Shown one piece after another: positions 9,081-18,223 of a stretch of DNA of 64,000 nucleotides. Source of the DNA: Pseudoduganella lutea. GTDB lineage: Bacteria; Pseudomonadota; Gammaproteobacteria; Burkholderiales; Burkholderiaceae_D. The notes beneath the pieces were generated by a model. It was not told where the DNA came from. It was given only the letters and a program-made list of their open reading frames with translations, and ran no database searches. The DNA lies in contig NZ_CP035913.1 in NCBI RefSeq assembly GCF_004209755.1, forward strand, positions 6,076,001 to 6,140,000, given 5' to 3'. Position 1 is the first letter of the stretch; each line of letters starts with the position of its first letter. The translations under genes were made by a program, and so were the position numbers.

Positions 9081-10046
9081 TCAGTTATCGGTCTTCTTCG
9101 GCGGCAGCAGCAGGCTCGCCACCACGCTCGAGGCGATCAGGAAGGCCACCACCACCAGCGAAGCTTCCACCGGCATGTGGTACCACGGCATGATCAGCAT
9201 CTTGGTACCGATGAACGCCAGCACCAGCGCCAGGCCATACTTGAGCAGGTGGAAGCGGTCGGCGATGTCGGCCAGCAGGAAGTACAGCGCCCGCAAGCCC
9301 AGGATCGCAAACAGGTTCGACGTGAACACGATGAACGGGTCGGTCGTGATCGCGAAGATCGCCGGGATTGAATCCACCGCGAAGATCAGGTCGGTCACCT
9401 CGATCAGGATCAGCACGAGGAACAGCGGCGTCACGTACAGCAGGCCGTTACGGCGCACCATGAACTTCTCGCCTTGCTCGTCCTCGGCCACGCGCAAATG
9501 CTTCTTGGCGAACTTCAGCACCGGGTTCTGCGTCACGTCCGGCTCCTGCTCGGACGCCATCAGCATCTTGATACCGGTGAACAGCAGGAACGCGCCGAAC
9601 AGGTACAGCACCCACGAAAACTCCTTCACCACCCAGGCACCGGCCAGGATCATCACGGCCCGCATCACGATCGCGCCCAGCACGCCATAGATCAGCACGC
9701 GGCGCTGGTATTGCGGCGGCACCTGGAAGGCGCCGAAGATCAGCAGGAACACGAACACGTTGTCGACCGACAGCGCCTTCTCGATCAGGTAGCCGGACAG
9801 AAATTCCAGCGCCTTCTGGTCGGCGACCACTTCGCCCACTGTCCCCTTCAGGTGCCACCACAGGCCGGCGTTGAACAGCAGCGCCATCGTTACCCACACG
9901 CCCGACCATGCGGCCGCTTCCTTCACACTCACCTTGTGCGCCTTGTTACCGCCAAAGACGAACAAGTCGAGTGCCAGCATCACCAGCACGAATGCCACGA
10001 AGCCGGCCCACATGCCCGGTGTGGCTATATTTTCAAGTCCAGTCAT
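9081..10046 (-). CDS. TerC-family integral membrane protein (Alx-like metal exporter)
   Basis: A 321-residue polytopic inner-membrane protein with the family hallmarks: Asp-rich membrane segments such as ALDLFVFG, SVDNVFVFLLIF and FAVDSIPAIFAIT. Members closest to this length (YgjT/Alx) export manganese or respond to alkaline pH. The ATG at 10046 has AAGGAG nine bases upstream; the longer frame runs into the divergent promoter region. It is divergent from an NhaR-like regulator, suggesting control by Na+/pH. I do not see a yybP-ykoY riboswitch in the 157-bp leader. Confidence 0.85.
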   Translation of the reverse strand: MTGLENIATPGMWAGFVAFVLVMLALDLFVFGGNKAHKVSVKEAAAWSGVWVTMALLFNAGLWWHLKGTVGEVVADQKALEFLSGYLIEKALSVDNVFVFLLIFGAFQVPPQYQRRVLIYGVLGAIVMRAVMILAGAWVVKEFSWVLYLFGAFLLFTGIKMLMASEQEPDVTQNPVLKFAKKHLRVAEDEQGEKFMVRRNGLLYVTPLFLVLILIEVTDLIFAVDSIPAIFAITTDPFIVFTSNLFAILGLRALYFLLADIADRFHLLKYGLALVLAFIGTKMLIMPWYHMPVEASLVVVAFLIASSVVASLLLPPKKTDN

Positions 10047-10203
10047 ATCGACCAACTCCTTAAGGAATATCAATACGCGAAGGATACCGGCGCCCGATTC
10101 ATTGGACAAATCGAATATACTTGCCCGATACATCGAAAAAAACGATGAGTTATCGATCGATCATGTCTCGATGTCCAATCAACCATCCCGCCCGTCACGA
10201 ACC
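10047..10203. promoter_or_regulatory. divergent promoter region between terC and nhaR-like gene
   Basis: A 157-bp region that is A+T-richer than its flanks. It contains several ATCGA-type short repeats between 10108 and 10165 (AAATCGAATA, ACATCGAAAA, TATCGATCGATC), plausible half-sites for the LysR-type regulator encoded to the right. No consensus -35/-10 pair is convincing on either strand. Confidence 0.4.
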
Positions 10204-11100
10204 ATGAGCCTGAATTACAAGCATCTTCGATATTTCTGGATGGTGGCGCGCACTGGCACGATCGCCCGGGCGGCCGAGCAGCTGCACCTGACGCCGCAAT
10301 CGATTTCCGGCCAGCTGACGGAATTCGCCGAGTCGCTCGGCGTGGAACTGTTCCGCCGGGCCGGGCGCACGCTGGAGCTCACCGAGGCCGGCACGCGCGT
10401 GCTCGGCTATGCCGACACGATTTTCCGCACGGGCGACGAACTGGTCGAAGCCCTGCACGACGAATCGGCGCACGCCACGCGCTTTCTCGTCGGCTGCGCC
10501 GATTCCGTGTCGAAAATGGTTGCCAGCCAGGTGCTGACACCCGCGCTGTCGCTGGCCGAGCCCGTGCGCCTCGTGTGCCGGGAAGGGCGGCTCGCCACGC
10601 TGCTGGGCGACCTGGCCGTGCACCGGCTCGACCTGATCATCGCGGACCGGCCGATGCCGCCCCACCTGGCCGTGCGCGGCTATTCGCACCTGCTGGGGGA
10701 AAGCGCGCTGAAGGTCTTCGGCGCGCCGGCCTTGCGTTCACGCCTGAAGGGGCCGTTCCCGCAATGCCTCGACAAGATGCCGATGCTGCTGCCGGGCGAG
10801 GATTTCGCCACGCGGCCGCGCGTGCTGCGCTGGCTCGAGGAACACGGGCTGCGGCCACGTATCGTCGGCGAATTCGACGACAGCGCGATGATGAAGGCGT
10901 TCGGGCGGGCCGGCGCGGGGCTGTTCTTTGCCCCCGGCGTGCTGGCCGACTATATCTGCAGGCAGTACGAGGTCGAGCAGTTCGGCGAGGCGCATGACGT
11001 GATGGACCAGGTGTATGCGATCACCACCGAGCGGCGCCTGAGCCATCCGGCCACCGTGGCGATCAGCCAGGAGGCGCGCAATCACCTGTTCGGCGGCTAG
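10204..11100 (+). CDS. nhaR: NhaR-like LysR-family transcriptional activator
   Basis: A 298-residue LysR regulator. The N-terminal winged helix is NhaR-like (LNYKHLRYFWMVARTGTIAR and LTPQSISGQL), unlike the more usual start of the family, and the effector domain begins about residue 95. In enterobacteria NhaR activates the Na+/H+ antiporter gene nhaA in response to Na+. Here the divergent partner is a TerC-family exporter instead, which is the likely target. The start ATG at 10204 is the one at which family similarity begins. Confidence 0.82.
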   Translation: MSLNYKHLRYFWMVARTGTIARAAEQLHLTPQSISGQLTEFAESLGVELFRRAGRTLELTEAGTRVLGYADTIFRTGDELVEALHDESAHATRFLVGCADSVSKMVASQVLTPALSLAEPVRLVCREGRLATLLGDLAVHRLDLIIADRPMPPHLAVRGYSHLLGESALKVFGAPALRSRLKGPFPQCLDKMPMLLPGEDFATRPRVLRWLEEHGLRPRIVGEFDDSAMMKAFGRAGAGLFFAPGVLADYICRQYEVEQFGEAHDVMDQVYAITTERRLSHPATVAISQEARNHLFGG

Positions 11101-11158
11101 CGGCTTGTCCGACTTGGGACGTCGGAGCGAAAGATGGTCCGGTCCGGGCAAGCCGCTA
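11098..11158. terminator. nested inverted repeat between convergent genes
   Basis: A perfect 10-bp inverted repeat, TAGCGGCTTG (11098-11107) and CAAGCCGCTA (11149-11158), spans exactly the stop codons of the two convergent genes. An inner perfect 6-bp stem, TCCGAC (11108-11113) and GTCGGA (11121-11126), lies within. It is probably a bidirectional transcription-end structure, although no U-run follows on either strand. Confidence 0.5.
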
Positions 11159-12682
11159 TGAGCCGGCGACGCCCCCGGTGTCATCCGTGGTCAACGTGAC
11201 CGTAAACGCGCTGCCCAGCCCGAGCCCGTCGCTGTGTGCCGTGACCTGGCCGCCATGCAGCGCAACGATATTGCGCACCAGCGCGAGGCCGATGCCGAGG
11301 CCGCCCTGGGCGCGGTCGGGCGAACGCTCCGCCTGCGTGAACAGGTCGAACACATGCGGCAGCAACTGGTTGTCCAGGCCGATGCCGTTGTCGCGCACGC
11401 TGACCGTGAGTGCCGTGGCCGTCCGGTCGATGGCCAGTGTGATCCGCCCGCCCCGCGGCGTGTATTTAGCCGCATTGTTGAGCAGGTTGACGACCACCTG
11501 CACGAGCCGGTTCGGATCGCCGATGACGCGCGCGTCCGCGGCATCGCCTTCGATGGCGAACGCATGGTCGCGCGCCACGATGAGGGGGCGCGCCTGTTCC
11601 ACGGCATTGGCGAGCATGGCCGCCACGTCCACGGGCACGCGGTCGAGCCGGATCAGGCCGCGGGTCACGCGCGACACGTCGAGCAGGTCGTCGACGAGCG
11701 ACGTCATGTGCCGCACCTGCCGTGCGATCACGTCGCTGGCCCGGCGTATCGACTCCGCGCCTGCGCTGCCGCTCCGGAGCACATCCGCCGCCGCCGAGAT
11801 CGGCGCCAGCGGGTTGCGCAGTTCATGGGCCAGCATGGCCAGGAATTCGTCCTTGCGGCGGTCCTGTTCGACCATCTCGTGGATGTCGGCATTCGCGCCG
11901 ATCCATTCGCGCACGGCGCCGCCGGCGTCGGCGATCGGCACGCCCTTGACCGCCACCCAGCGGTAGTCGCCGTCCACGCGGCGGATGCGGTAGCGCGTCT
12001 CGAACACTGCGCGCGTCGCCACGCACTGGTTCCACAGCGCGGCCGTCGCATCGCGGTCGTCCGGGTGCAAGGCGTTCAGCCAGCCGTACTCCTTCCACTC
12101 GTCGTAGCGCTGGCCGGTGAATGCGCGCCACGACGGGGAATCCTCGACCACGCGGCCGTCGGGCGTGGTCGTCCAGACCATGTGCGATGTGGCCATCACG
12201 AGGGAGCGGAAACGCGCCTCGCGGTTGCGCAGCGCCTGTTCCGCCTCCACGCGCTCGGTGATGTCCTCGTGCATCAGCATCACTTCGAGGATATTGCCCT
12301 GGCCATCCTTGATCGGATGCGCGCGGGCGGTTACCCAGCGTGCCGGCCCGGCCCCGCCCAGTGCCGCGACGTCATAGCGGATGGCGGGGACCGCGACCGA
12401 TTCGCCGGCAAATGCGCGGCGCAGATCCGCGACGATACCGGTCTCGATGAGTTGCGGATCTTCCAGCACGTTGTAGGCGGCGCTCAGCACATGGGCCTTC
12501 AGCGCCGAGCCTTCACGGATTTGCCACAGATCCTCCCACGCCTGGTTGACGTGCATCGTGCGTCCTCCCGGCGCGAGGATCTGGATGCTGACCGGCGCCT
12601 GCTCGAACAGGGCGCGGAATCGCATTTCGGGGCTTGCGCTGACGGTGGCGTCGGATGACGGGAACGTGGAGGCGGGTGGCAT
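11156..12682 (-). CDS. PAS-domain sensor histidine kinase
   Basis: A 508-residue soluble kinase without membrane segments. It has two PAS domains (about residues 20-140 and 145-265, the second ending in a PAC motif). A HisKA domain with phospho-acceptor His286 in LAHELRNPLAPI follows, then an HATPase with N-box NLLNNAAKYTP, DNGIGL and GGLGIGLALV. There is no receiver domain and no response regulator beside it, so its partner is elsewhere. It lies downstream of the binding-protein and hybrid-kinase genes on the same strand (140 bp gap). Confidence 0.87.
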   Translation of the reverse strand: MPPASTFPSSDATVSASPEMRFRALFEQAPVSIQILAPGGRTMHVNQAWEDLWQIREGSALKAHVLSAAYNVLEDPQLIETGIVADLRRAFAGESVAVPAIRYDVAALGGAGPARWVTARAHPIKDGQGNILEVMLMHEDITERVEAEQALRNREARFRSLVMATSHMVWTTTPDGRVVEDSPSWRAFTGQRYDEWKEYGWLNALHPDDRDATAALWNQCVATRAVFETRYRIRRVDGDYRWVAVKGVPIADAGGAVREWIGANADIHEMVEQDRRKDEFLAMLAHELRNPLAPISAAADVLRSGSAGAESIRRASDVIARQVRHMTSLVDDLLDVSRVTRGLIRLDRVPVDVAAMLANAVEQARPLIVARDHAFAIEGDAADARVIGDPNRLVQVVVNLLNNAAKYTPRGGRITLAIDRTATALTVSVRDNGIGLDNQLLPHVFDLFTQAERSPDRAQGGLGIGLALVRNIVALHGGQVTAHSDGLGLGSAFTVTLTTDDTGGVAGS

Positions 12683-12822
12683 GGCTCGGACCTGGCGGAA
12701 CAGTAGCCGGGCATGATGTCACAATTTTACGTTTCTTTGTGCAAAATAAATGTTTTGTGGTTCAATCCCGGGGCATGCCGGCGCGGCCTGGATCGCCGCG
12801 GGGTACCCCCGCGCCAGCGCGC

Positions 12823-13590
12823 TCACGGCCGCCGGGACTGCGGCGCCGCGGTGTAGCGATCGAGGAAATCGCGGAAGCGGCGGCCGGCGAATGCGGCGGC
12901 CGCCGCACGGTCGAAGCGGGCGATGTCGGCCTTGTCCGCCTTCGACGAATACAGCATGTAGAACGGCCGGGGCGGCATCGGCAGGCGCACCACGCGGATC
13001 GGGATGCCTGCCGCGCGGGCAAGGTAGCGTGGCGAATATTCGTTCTCGAAATAGGCCGCGTCGATCTCGCCAGTCTGGAGCCGGCGCAGGTTTTCGACCT
13101 GCCAGTCGGGTGTGGTCGTGCGAAGCCACCGGGCGCCGGACTTGCGCAGCGCGGGCGACAGCTCCGGCCCGGCGATCCAGCCGATGTCCAGGCCCGCCAG
13201 CTGGTCCAGCGAGTCCACGCCGCGCAGTGGCGAATCGTCGCGTACCGCCAGGTGCGGGCGGGCCAGCAAGTAGGTCCACCCGGCCGCCGTGGCTCCCAAC
13301 TGGCGCACGCCCTCGCCGCTCGCCAGCAGCACCACGTCGAGCGTGCCGTCGCGCAGCGCTTGTACGGTTTCCGGCAACGACATCGGCGGCATCCAGCGAA
13401 TGGCCACGCCGCCCGGCACCACTTCCCGCTCCAGGAAATCGCGCAATGCGCCGCGCAGCGGCCTGTTCGCCTCGCCAACGATCAGCGGGGCCACGATGAA
13501 GCCGCCGGCGCGCAGCGGGGCCGCGTGACCTGCGGTGCAGGCACTGGCCAGGAACACCGTCGACAGGAAGGCGGTAAGCGGACGGAACAT
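12823..13590 (-). CDS. periplasmic solute-binding protein, family-3 type
   Basis: A 255-residue exported protein. The signal peptide (residues 1 to about 24) ends near AGHA-AP; the ASAC within it is only a weak lipobox. The body has the two-lobed pattern of amino-acid-type binding proteins (ALRDGTLDVVLLASGEG, LDIGWIAGPEL, LQTGEIDAAYFEN). The ATG at 13590 was chosen because it gives a clean signal peptide. No ABC permease or ATPase is adjacent. It sits between two sensor kinases on one strand, so a sensory role (ligand capture for a kinase) is more likely than uptake. Confidence 0.7.
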   Translation of the reverse strand: MFRPLTAFLSTVFLASACTAGHAAPLRAGGFIVAPLIVGEANRPLRGALRDFLEREVVPGGVAIRWMPPMSLPETVQALRDGTLDVVLLASGEGVRQLGATAAGWTYLLARPHLAVRDDSPLRGVDSLDQLAGLDIGWIAGPELSPALRKSGARWLRTTTPDWQVENLRRLQTGEIDAAYFENEYSPRYLARAAGIPIRVVRLPMPPRPFYMLYSSKADKADIARFDRAAAAAFAGRRFRDFLDRYTAAPQSRRP

Positions 13591-13654
13591 GCGTGCATTG
13601 TAGTCCCGCACCAGCGCCCGGCGCCGCACACGCGGCATGTGGCGATCCAGGAGC

Positions 13655-15973
13655 CTACGCGGTGGTGCCGCCGATCGGCCCGTTGGCGGCGGGTGGGCAA
13701 GCGCCGGCGGCGGTCAGTGCGCCAAGCAGCTCTTCCGGTGCCACCGGCTTGACGAAGTGGCGGTCGAAGCCGGCCGCCGCGGCCTTTGCCTTGTCTTCGG
13801 CTCGGCCATATCCGCTCAGCGCGAACAGCACGACGTGCGGCCCGGCGATGGCGCGGATCTCGCGGGCCAGCGTGTAGCCATCCATGCCCGGCAGGCCGAT
13901 GTCGAGGATGCACGCGTCCGGCCGGCACGCCCGCACGGCCGCCAGCGCCGACTCGGCGTCGTACAGGGCTTCGCAGTGGTGGCCGGCGCCGCGCAGCAGG
14001 ATCGCCAGTGTGTCGGCGGCATCGCGGTTGTCGTCCACCAGCAGCAGCGCCATCGCTTTTCCCGGCAAGGCGGCCGGCGTGACGGTGACGGGCCGGTCGG
14101 GCAGTGCCACGGCGGGCAGCGAGACAGTGAAGCGGGCGCCGCGCCCGGGGCCGTCGCTGTCGGCCCGCACCGATCCGCCATGCAGCGCGACCATGCCGGA
14201 GACGATGGCCAGCCCGATGCCCAGGCCGCCCTGCGAACGGTCGGCACCGCGTTCGCCCTGCGTGAACAGCCCGAACACATGCGGCAGCAGTTCGGCTGGA
14301 ATGCCGCACCCATCGTCGCTGACGGCCAGCATGGCCTGGCCGCCATCGTCGTGGAGCGTCACGCCGATATTGCCGCCCGGCGCGGTGAAGCGGATCGCAT
14401 TGCTGAGCAGGTTGGCAACCACCTGTGTCAGGCGCGCGCGGTCGCCATCGACCCCCAGCGGCGTGGCCGGCAGCGCCGCCTCCAGGCGGTGTCGCTTCGC
14501 ATCGAGCAGCGGCTGTACCTGCTCGAGCGCGTCGCGCACGGCCTCGCGCAGGTCGAAAGGGTGGCGCACCAGTTCGATCTTGCCGCGGCTGATGCGCGCC
14601 GCGTCAAGCAGGTCGTCCACCAGGCGCGACAGGTGCGACGCCTGCCGCGCGACGATGGCGGCGGCCATCGCGACCTGCGCCGGCTGCGCGATGCCGCGTT
14701 GCAGCAGCGTGGCCGCGGCGCTGATCGGCGCGAGCGGGTTGCGCAACTCGTGCGCCAGCATCGCCAGGAATTCATCCTTGCGCCGTTCTGCCGCGCGCAG
14801 GCCCTGTTCGGCCACTTCCCGGGCGGTCACGTCGATCGTCACGCCCCGCAACTGGTGCACGCCGCCATCCTGCCCGACGATGCAGCGGCCGCGCAGGTCG
14901 AGCCACATCGCTGCGCCGTTGTCGGCGCGCCGGGCGCGCACGATCATCTGGTATTCGCCGCGCCGGGCGATGGCCGCCGCGCGCGCCTCGAGCAGGCGGG
15001 GCAGGTCGTCGGGGTGCACGAGGTGCCATGGCCGGCGCAACGTTTCCAGTGACGCGCCGAACAGGACGATCGCGCTGTCCGAGAACAGGACCTCGTCGCG
15101 CACCAAGTCGAATTCCCAGACCGCCATGCGGGCCGCCATCAAGCCATCCTTCAGCCGCTCCTCGTTCAGCAGCAGGGCTTCGCGGGCACGCCGCGCTTCG
15201 CTGACATCCACACCCGACAGGAACACGCCCGCTGGCGGACCGTCGCCGGCAATCGGCTGCAGCGCGAAGTCGATGTAGCGCAGCCGTTCCGCCGGGCTGC
15301 CGCCGTTCCCCACATGGACGGGCGTTTCCCGGGCAGCATACGAGGTACCGCCACGAAACGCCGCATCGAGCTGGGCCACCAGGTGGCCGGATGCCAGTTC
15401 CGGCACGGCGGTGGCGAACGGCGTGCCGACCAGGCCGGTGCGGCCGACCAGCGCGTCGAAATCGGTATTGGTCAATTCGATCAGGTGGCCCGGCCCGCGC
15501 AGGATCACGACGAAGCCCGGCGCCTGCAGCAACAGGTGGTACAGGTGGTCGCGCTGGGCCTCGCTTTGCGCCACGCGCTCGTCGGCAAGCGCCTGTTCGG
15601 CGCGCAGTGCACGCCCCGCATAGATGCGCCCCAGGCCGCCCAGGTAGATCGAGAGCAAGCCCAGCAGCGCATAAGCGCCGATCGCCGCCGGCTCGCTGCC
15701 TTCCAGGGCGGGCGGCGTGCCGTGCGGATCGAGCATCCACACGCCGGCGAACAGCCCGGTGAGGAACACGAGCAGGGCCGGCCCATGGCCGAACGCGGCC
15801 GCCGCGAACACGAGGCAGGGGCTGAACACGAGAAAGGGCGCGCGGCCGCCGTCGAACCGCCACTGAAGCACCTGCAGCGCCACCGCCAGCACGGCCAGCG
15901 TGGCGGCGCCACCCCAGCGGGCACGGGGGCCGAGCGAAGCCATCCTGCGAACTACGCGCGCGTTTCCGAACAT
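13655..15973 (-). CDS. membrane-anchored hybrid sensor histidine kinase/response regulator
   Basis: A 772-residue kinase. Hydrophobic segments fill residues about 20-115, a DUF4118-like membrane anchor. Then come a coiled linker, two PAS domains (about 140-260 and 270-385), HisKA with His408 (LAHELRNPLAPI), HATPase (GCGIPAELLPHVF, GGLGIGLAIV) and a C-terminal receiver with phospho-acceptor Asp691 in CILDIGLPGMDG. It has no output domain, so phosphate must pass to another protein. It is the first gene of a minus-strand group with the binding protein (64 bp gap) and a second kinase. Confidence 0.88.
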   Translation of the reverse strand: MFGNARVVRRMASLGPRARWGGAATLAVLAVALQVLQWRFDGGRAPFLVFSPCLVFAAAAFGHGPALLVFLTGLFAGVWMLDPHGTPPALEGSEPAAIGAYALLGLLSIYLGGLGRIYAGRALRAEQALADERVAQSEAQRDHLYHLLLQAPGFVVILRGPGHLIELTNTDFDALVGRTGLVGTPFATAVPELASGHLVAQLDAAFRGGTSYAARETPVHVGNGGSPAERLRYIDFALQPIAGDGPPAGVFLSGVDVSEARRAREALLLNEERLKDGLMAARMAVWEFDLVRDEVLFSDSAIVLFGASLETLRRPWHLVHPDDLPRLLEARAAAIARRGEYQMIVRARRADNGAAMWLDLRGRCIVGQDGGVHQLRGVTIDVTAREVAEQGLRAAERRKDEFLAMLAHELRNPLAPISAAATLLQRGIAQPAQVAMAAAIVARQASHLSRLVDDLLDAARISRGKIELVRHPFDLREAVRDALEQVQPLLDAKRHRLEAALPATPLGVDGDRARLTQVVANLLSNAIRFTAPGGNIGVTLHDDGGQAMLAVSDDGCGIPAELLPHVFGLFTQGERGADRSQGGLGIGLAIVSGMVALHGGSVRADSDGPGRGARFTVSLPAVALPDRPVTVTPAALPGKAMALLLVDDNRDAADTLAILLRGAGHHCEALYDAESALAAVRACRPDACILDIGLPGMDGYTLAREIRAIAGPHVVLFALSGYGRAEDKAKAAAAGFDRHFVKPVAPEELLGALTAAGACPPAANGPIGGTTA

Positions 15974-16305
15974 GTAAGCCTTTGGTCAGGTGCCGGCCCG
16001 GGTTTCCCGGCCTTGCCGAGGCAGAGTTTAACAATGCAGGCAATGGGCTCGCGCACGCCACACCACGCCATGCCATGCCGCGTCACGTCACGCCGCGCCG
16101 CGGGTGGCATTGCGGGCGGCCTGGCTGACTTTGGGTGGCCTTCAGGTTTGCCGACGGGCGCGGGTTCTGTTGACATTGTGGCTGTGTGGCAGCTGGCGCC
16201 GAACGCCGGGTGCCGAGTGCCGAGTCCTGAGTTCCAGGCATTGATCGCCAATTGGCATCGAGGGGACCGCGACCATCAGGCAGGAGAACGCCAAGCAGAA
16301 GTACA

Positions 16306-16516
16306 GCGAGCAGAAAATCAGCGCGCAGAAATCAGCAGGCAGAAATCAGCGAGCAGAAACAGGGAGCAGAAAACAGGGAGCAGAAAACAGGGAGCGGAAA
16401 ACAGGGAGCAGAAAACAGGGAGCGGAAAACAGGGAGCGGAAAACAGGAGCGGAAAACAGGGAGCGGAAAACAGGGAGCGGAAAACAGCGAGCAGAAAAAC
16501 AGCGAGCAGAAAAACA
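16306..16516. repeat. 14-bp minisatellite, 15 units
   Basis: Fifteen head-to-tail units, consensus GGGAGCRGAAAACA, mostly 14 bp with one of 13 and four of 13-15 at the edges. The central units (16362-16486) are nearly identical; the outer ones carry GCGAGC instead of GGGAGC. The plus strand is almost free of T. A unit of 14 is not a multiple of three, so the long repetitive frames it creates are not genes. The 332 bp upstream (15974-16305) hold no gene. Confidence 0.95.
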
Positions 16517-16722
16517 GCGGCATGAGTATTGCGGGCAAGCCGGTTCGAAAGCGGCCGCGCTGAGTCCGCAAGCAGCGATATACACTTGGCTCCTGCGGCC
16601 TGCGCCTCCGGCGCCGAGCGGTGGGCAATGGGCGGCAGGCGGCAGGCGGCAGGCGGCAGGCGGCCTCCGCCCCATGGCCGAGGCGAGCTGGCAGCCCCAA
16701 CTGCAGTGGCAGCCAACGGCTT

Positions 16723-16919
16723 GCTGGCTATATATGCACGGTTCCGCAGTCACGGCTCACGCCTCGTTCGGTCTCGGATTGTCTGCCGTTTGTCTCGCCG
16801 GGTTTGAAATTCTCCCAGCGAATCAGGGAATTGCAGCATACCCGCGAGGCACTGGCGAGGCGTTCCGATAGCAAATGAGGCGCCCGCGCTGAGCCCCCAA
16901 CCATCGATATATACTCGGC
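16723..16919. repeat. 197-bp palindromic element, copy 1
   Basis: Begins GCTGGCTATATATGCACGGT and ends ACCATCGATATATACTCGGC, which are imperfect inverted repeats. On the minus strand a 58-codon frame runs from the right end (ATG at 16904) to the left end (TAG at 16728). Confidence 0.85.
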
Positions 16920-17077
16920 CCTTTGCGGCCTCGGCCGGCGGCGGGGGGCAGGATGGCAGGCGGTGGACGACTGGTGGCAGGTGGCAGGTGGCAGGCGGCA
17001 GGCGGCAGCCGGCAGGCGGCACGGGCCCCTGGCCAAGGCGATCTCGCAGTCTCAACCGCGGTGGGAGCCGACGGCTT

Positions 17078-17274
17078 GCCGGCTATATATGCACGGTTCC
17101 CCAATCACTGCTCCCGCCTCGTTCGGTCTCAGATTGTCTGCCGGTTGTCTCGTCGAGTTTGAAATTCTCCCAGCGAATCAGGGCATTGCAGCATACCCGC
17201 GAGGCGTTGGTGAGGCGTTCCGATAGCAAACGAGGCGCCCGCGCTGAGCCCCCAACCATCGATATATACTCGGC
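17078..17274. repeat. 197-bp palindromic element, copy 2
   Basis: The ends match as inverted repeats at 15 of 20 positions. A subterminal perfect 9-bp repeat, CGCCTCGTT (17115-17123) and AACGAGGCG (17229-17237), lies exactly 37 bases in from each end, so the element is symmetric and can form a long hairpin or cruciform. The 58-codon minus-strand frame is intact (17083-17259). Confidence 0.88.
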
Positions 17275-17450
17275 CCCTTGCGGCCTCGGCCGGCGGCGGG
17301 GGCATGATGCAGGACGGGGCACGGCAAGCAACGGGCAGCAGGCAGCGGGCAGCGGGCAGCAGGCGACGGGTGGCGTGCGACAGGTAGCAGGCGGCCCGGC
17401 CCCTGGCGCGGCGATTTGGCAGCCTCAACCGCAGTGGGAGCCAACGGCTT

Positions 17451-17647
17451 GCCGGCTATATATGCACGGTTCCCCAGTCACGGCTCGCGCCTCGTTCCGT
17501 CTCGGAGTGTCTGCTGTTTGTCTCGCCGGTTTCGAAATTCTCCCAGCAAATCAGCACATTGCAATACACCCGCGAGGCACTTGCGAGGCATTCCGAAAGC
17601 GAACGAGGCGCCCGCGCTGAGCCCCCAACCATCGATATATACCTGGC
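17451..17647. repeat. 197-bp palindromic element, copy 3
   Basis: Same symmetric structure. Here the inner pair is 11 bp perfect, GCGCCTCGTTC with GAACGAGGCGC. The 58-codon minus-strand frame is intact (17456-17632). Confidence 0.88.
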
Positions 17648-17735
17648 TCCTTGCGGCCTCAGCCGCGGCCGGCAGCGGGCGGCCTCGGCTGGCCAAAGTA
17701 ATCTGGCAGCCTCAACCGCATGGCAGCCGACACTT

Positions 17736-17932
17736 GCTGGCTATATATGCATGGTTCCCCGGTTACGGCTCGCGCCTCGTCCGGTCTCGGAGTGTCTGCT
17801 GGTTGTCTCGCCGGTTTCGAAATTCCTCCAGCAAATCAGCACATTGCAATACACCCGCGAGGCACTTGCGAGGCATTCCGAAAGCGAACGAGGCACCCGC
17901 GCTGAGCCCCCAACCATCGATATATACCTGGC
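17736..17932. repeat. 197-bp palindromic element, copy 4
   Basis: Very close to copy 5. The inner pair has one mismatch on each side relative to copy 3. The spacer to copy 5 is short (95 bp) and lacks the heptamer run. The minus-strand frame is intact (17741-17917). Confidence 0.87.
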
Positions 17933-18027
17933 TCCTTGCGGCCTCAGCCGCGGCCGGCAGCGGGCGGCGGGCTGCCTCGGCTGGCGAAAGTAATCTGGCA
18001 GCCTCAACCGCATGGCAGCCGACACTT

Positions 18028-18223
18028 GCTGGCTATATATGCATGGTTCCCCGGTCACGGCTCGCGCCTCATTCGGTCTCGGAGTGTCTGCTGGTTGTCT
18101 CGCCGGTTTCGAAATTCCTCCAGCAAATCAGCACATTGCAATACACCCGCGAGGAACTTGCGAGGCATTCCGAAAGCGAACGAGGCACCCGCGCTGAGCC
18201 CCAACCATCGATATATACCCGGC
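18028..18223. repeat. 197-bp palindromic element, copy 5 (196 bp)
   Basis: One C is missing from the five-C run near the right end (about 18199-18203), making it 196 bp. A C-to-T change also places a stop inside the minus-strand frame, so the mini-ORF is broken here. Confidence 0.86.

Noticed and set aside
10047..10203. yybP-ykoY manganese riboswitch upstream of terC
   Set aside because: The leader lacks the conserved paired loops I would expect; it is short and A+T-rich with regulator-like repeats instead.
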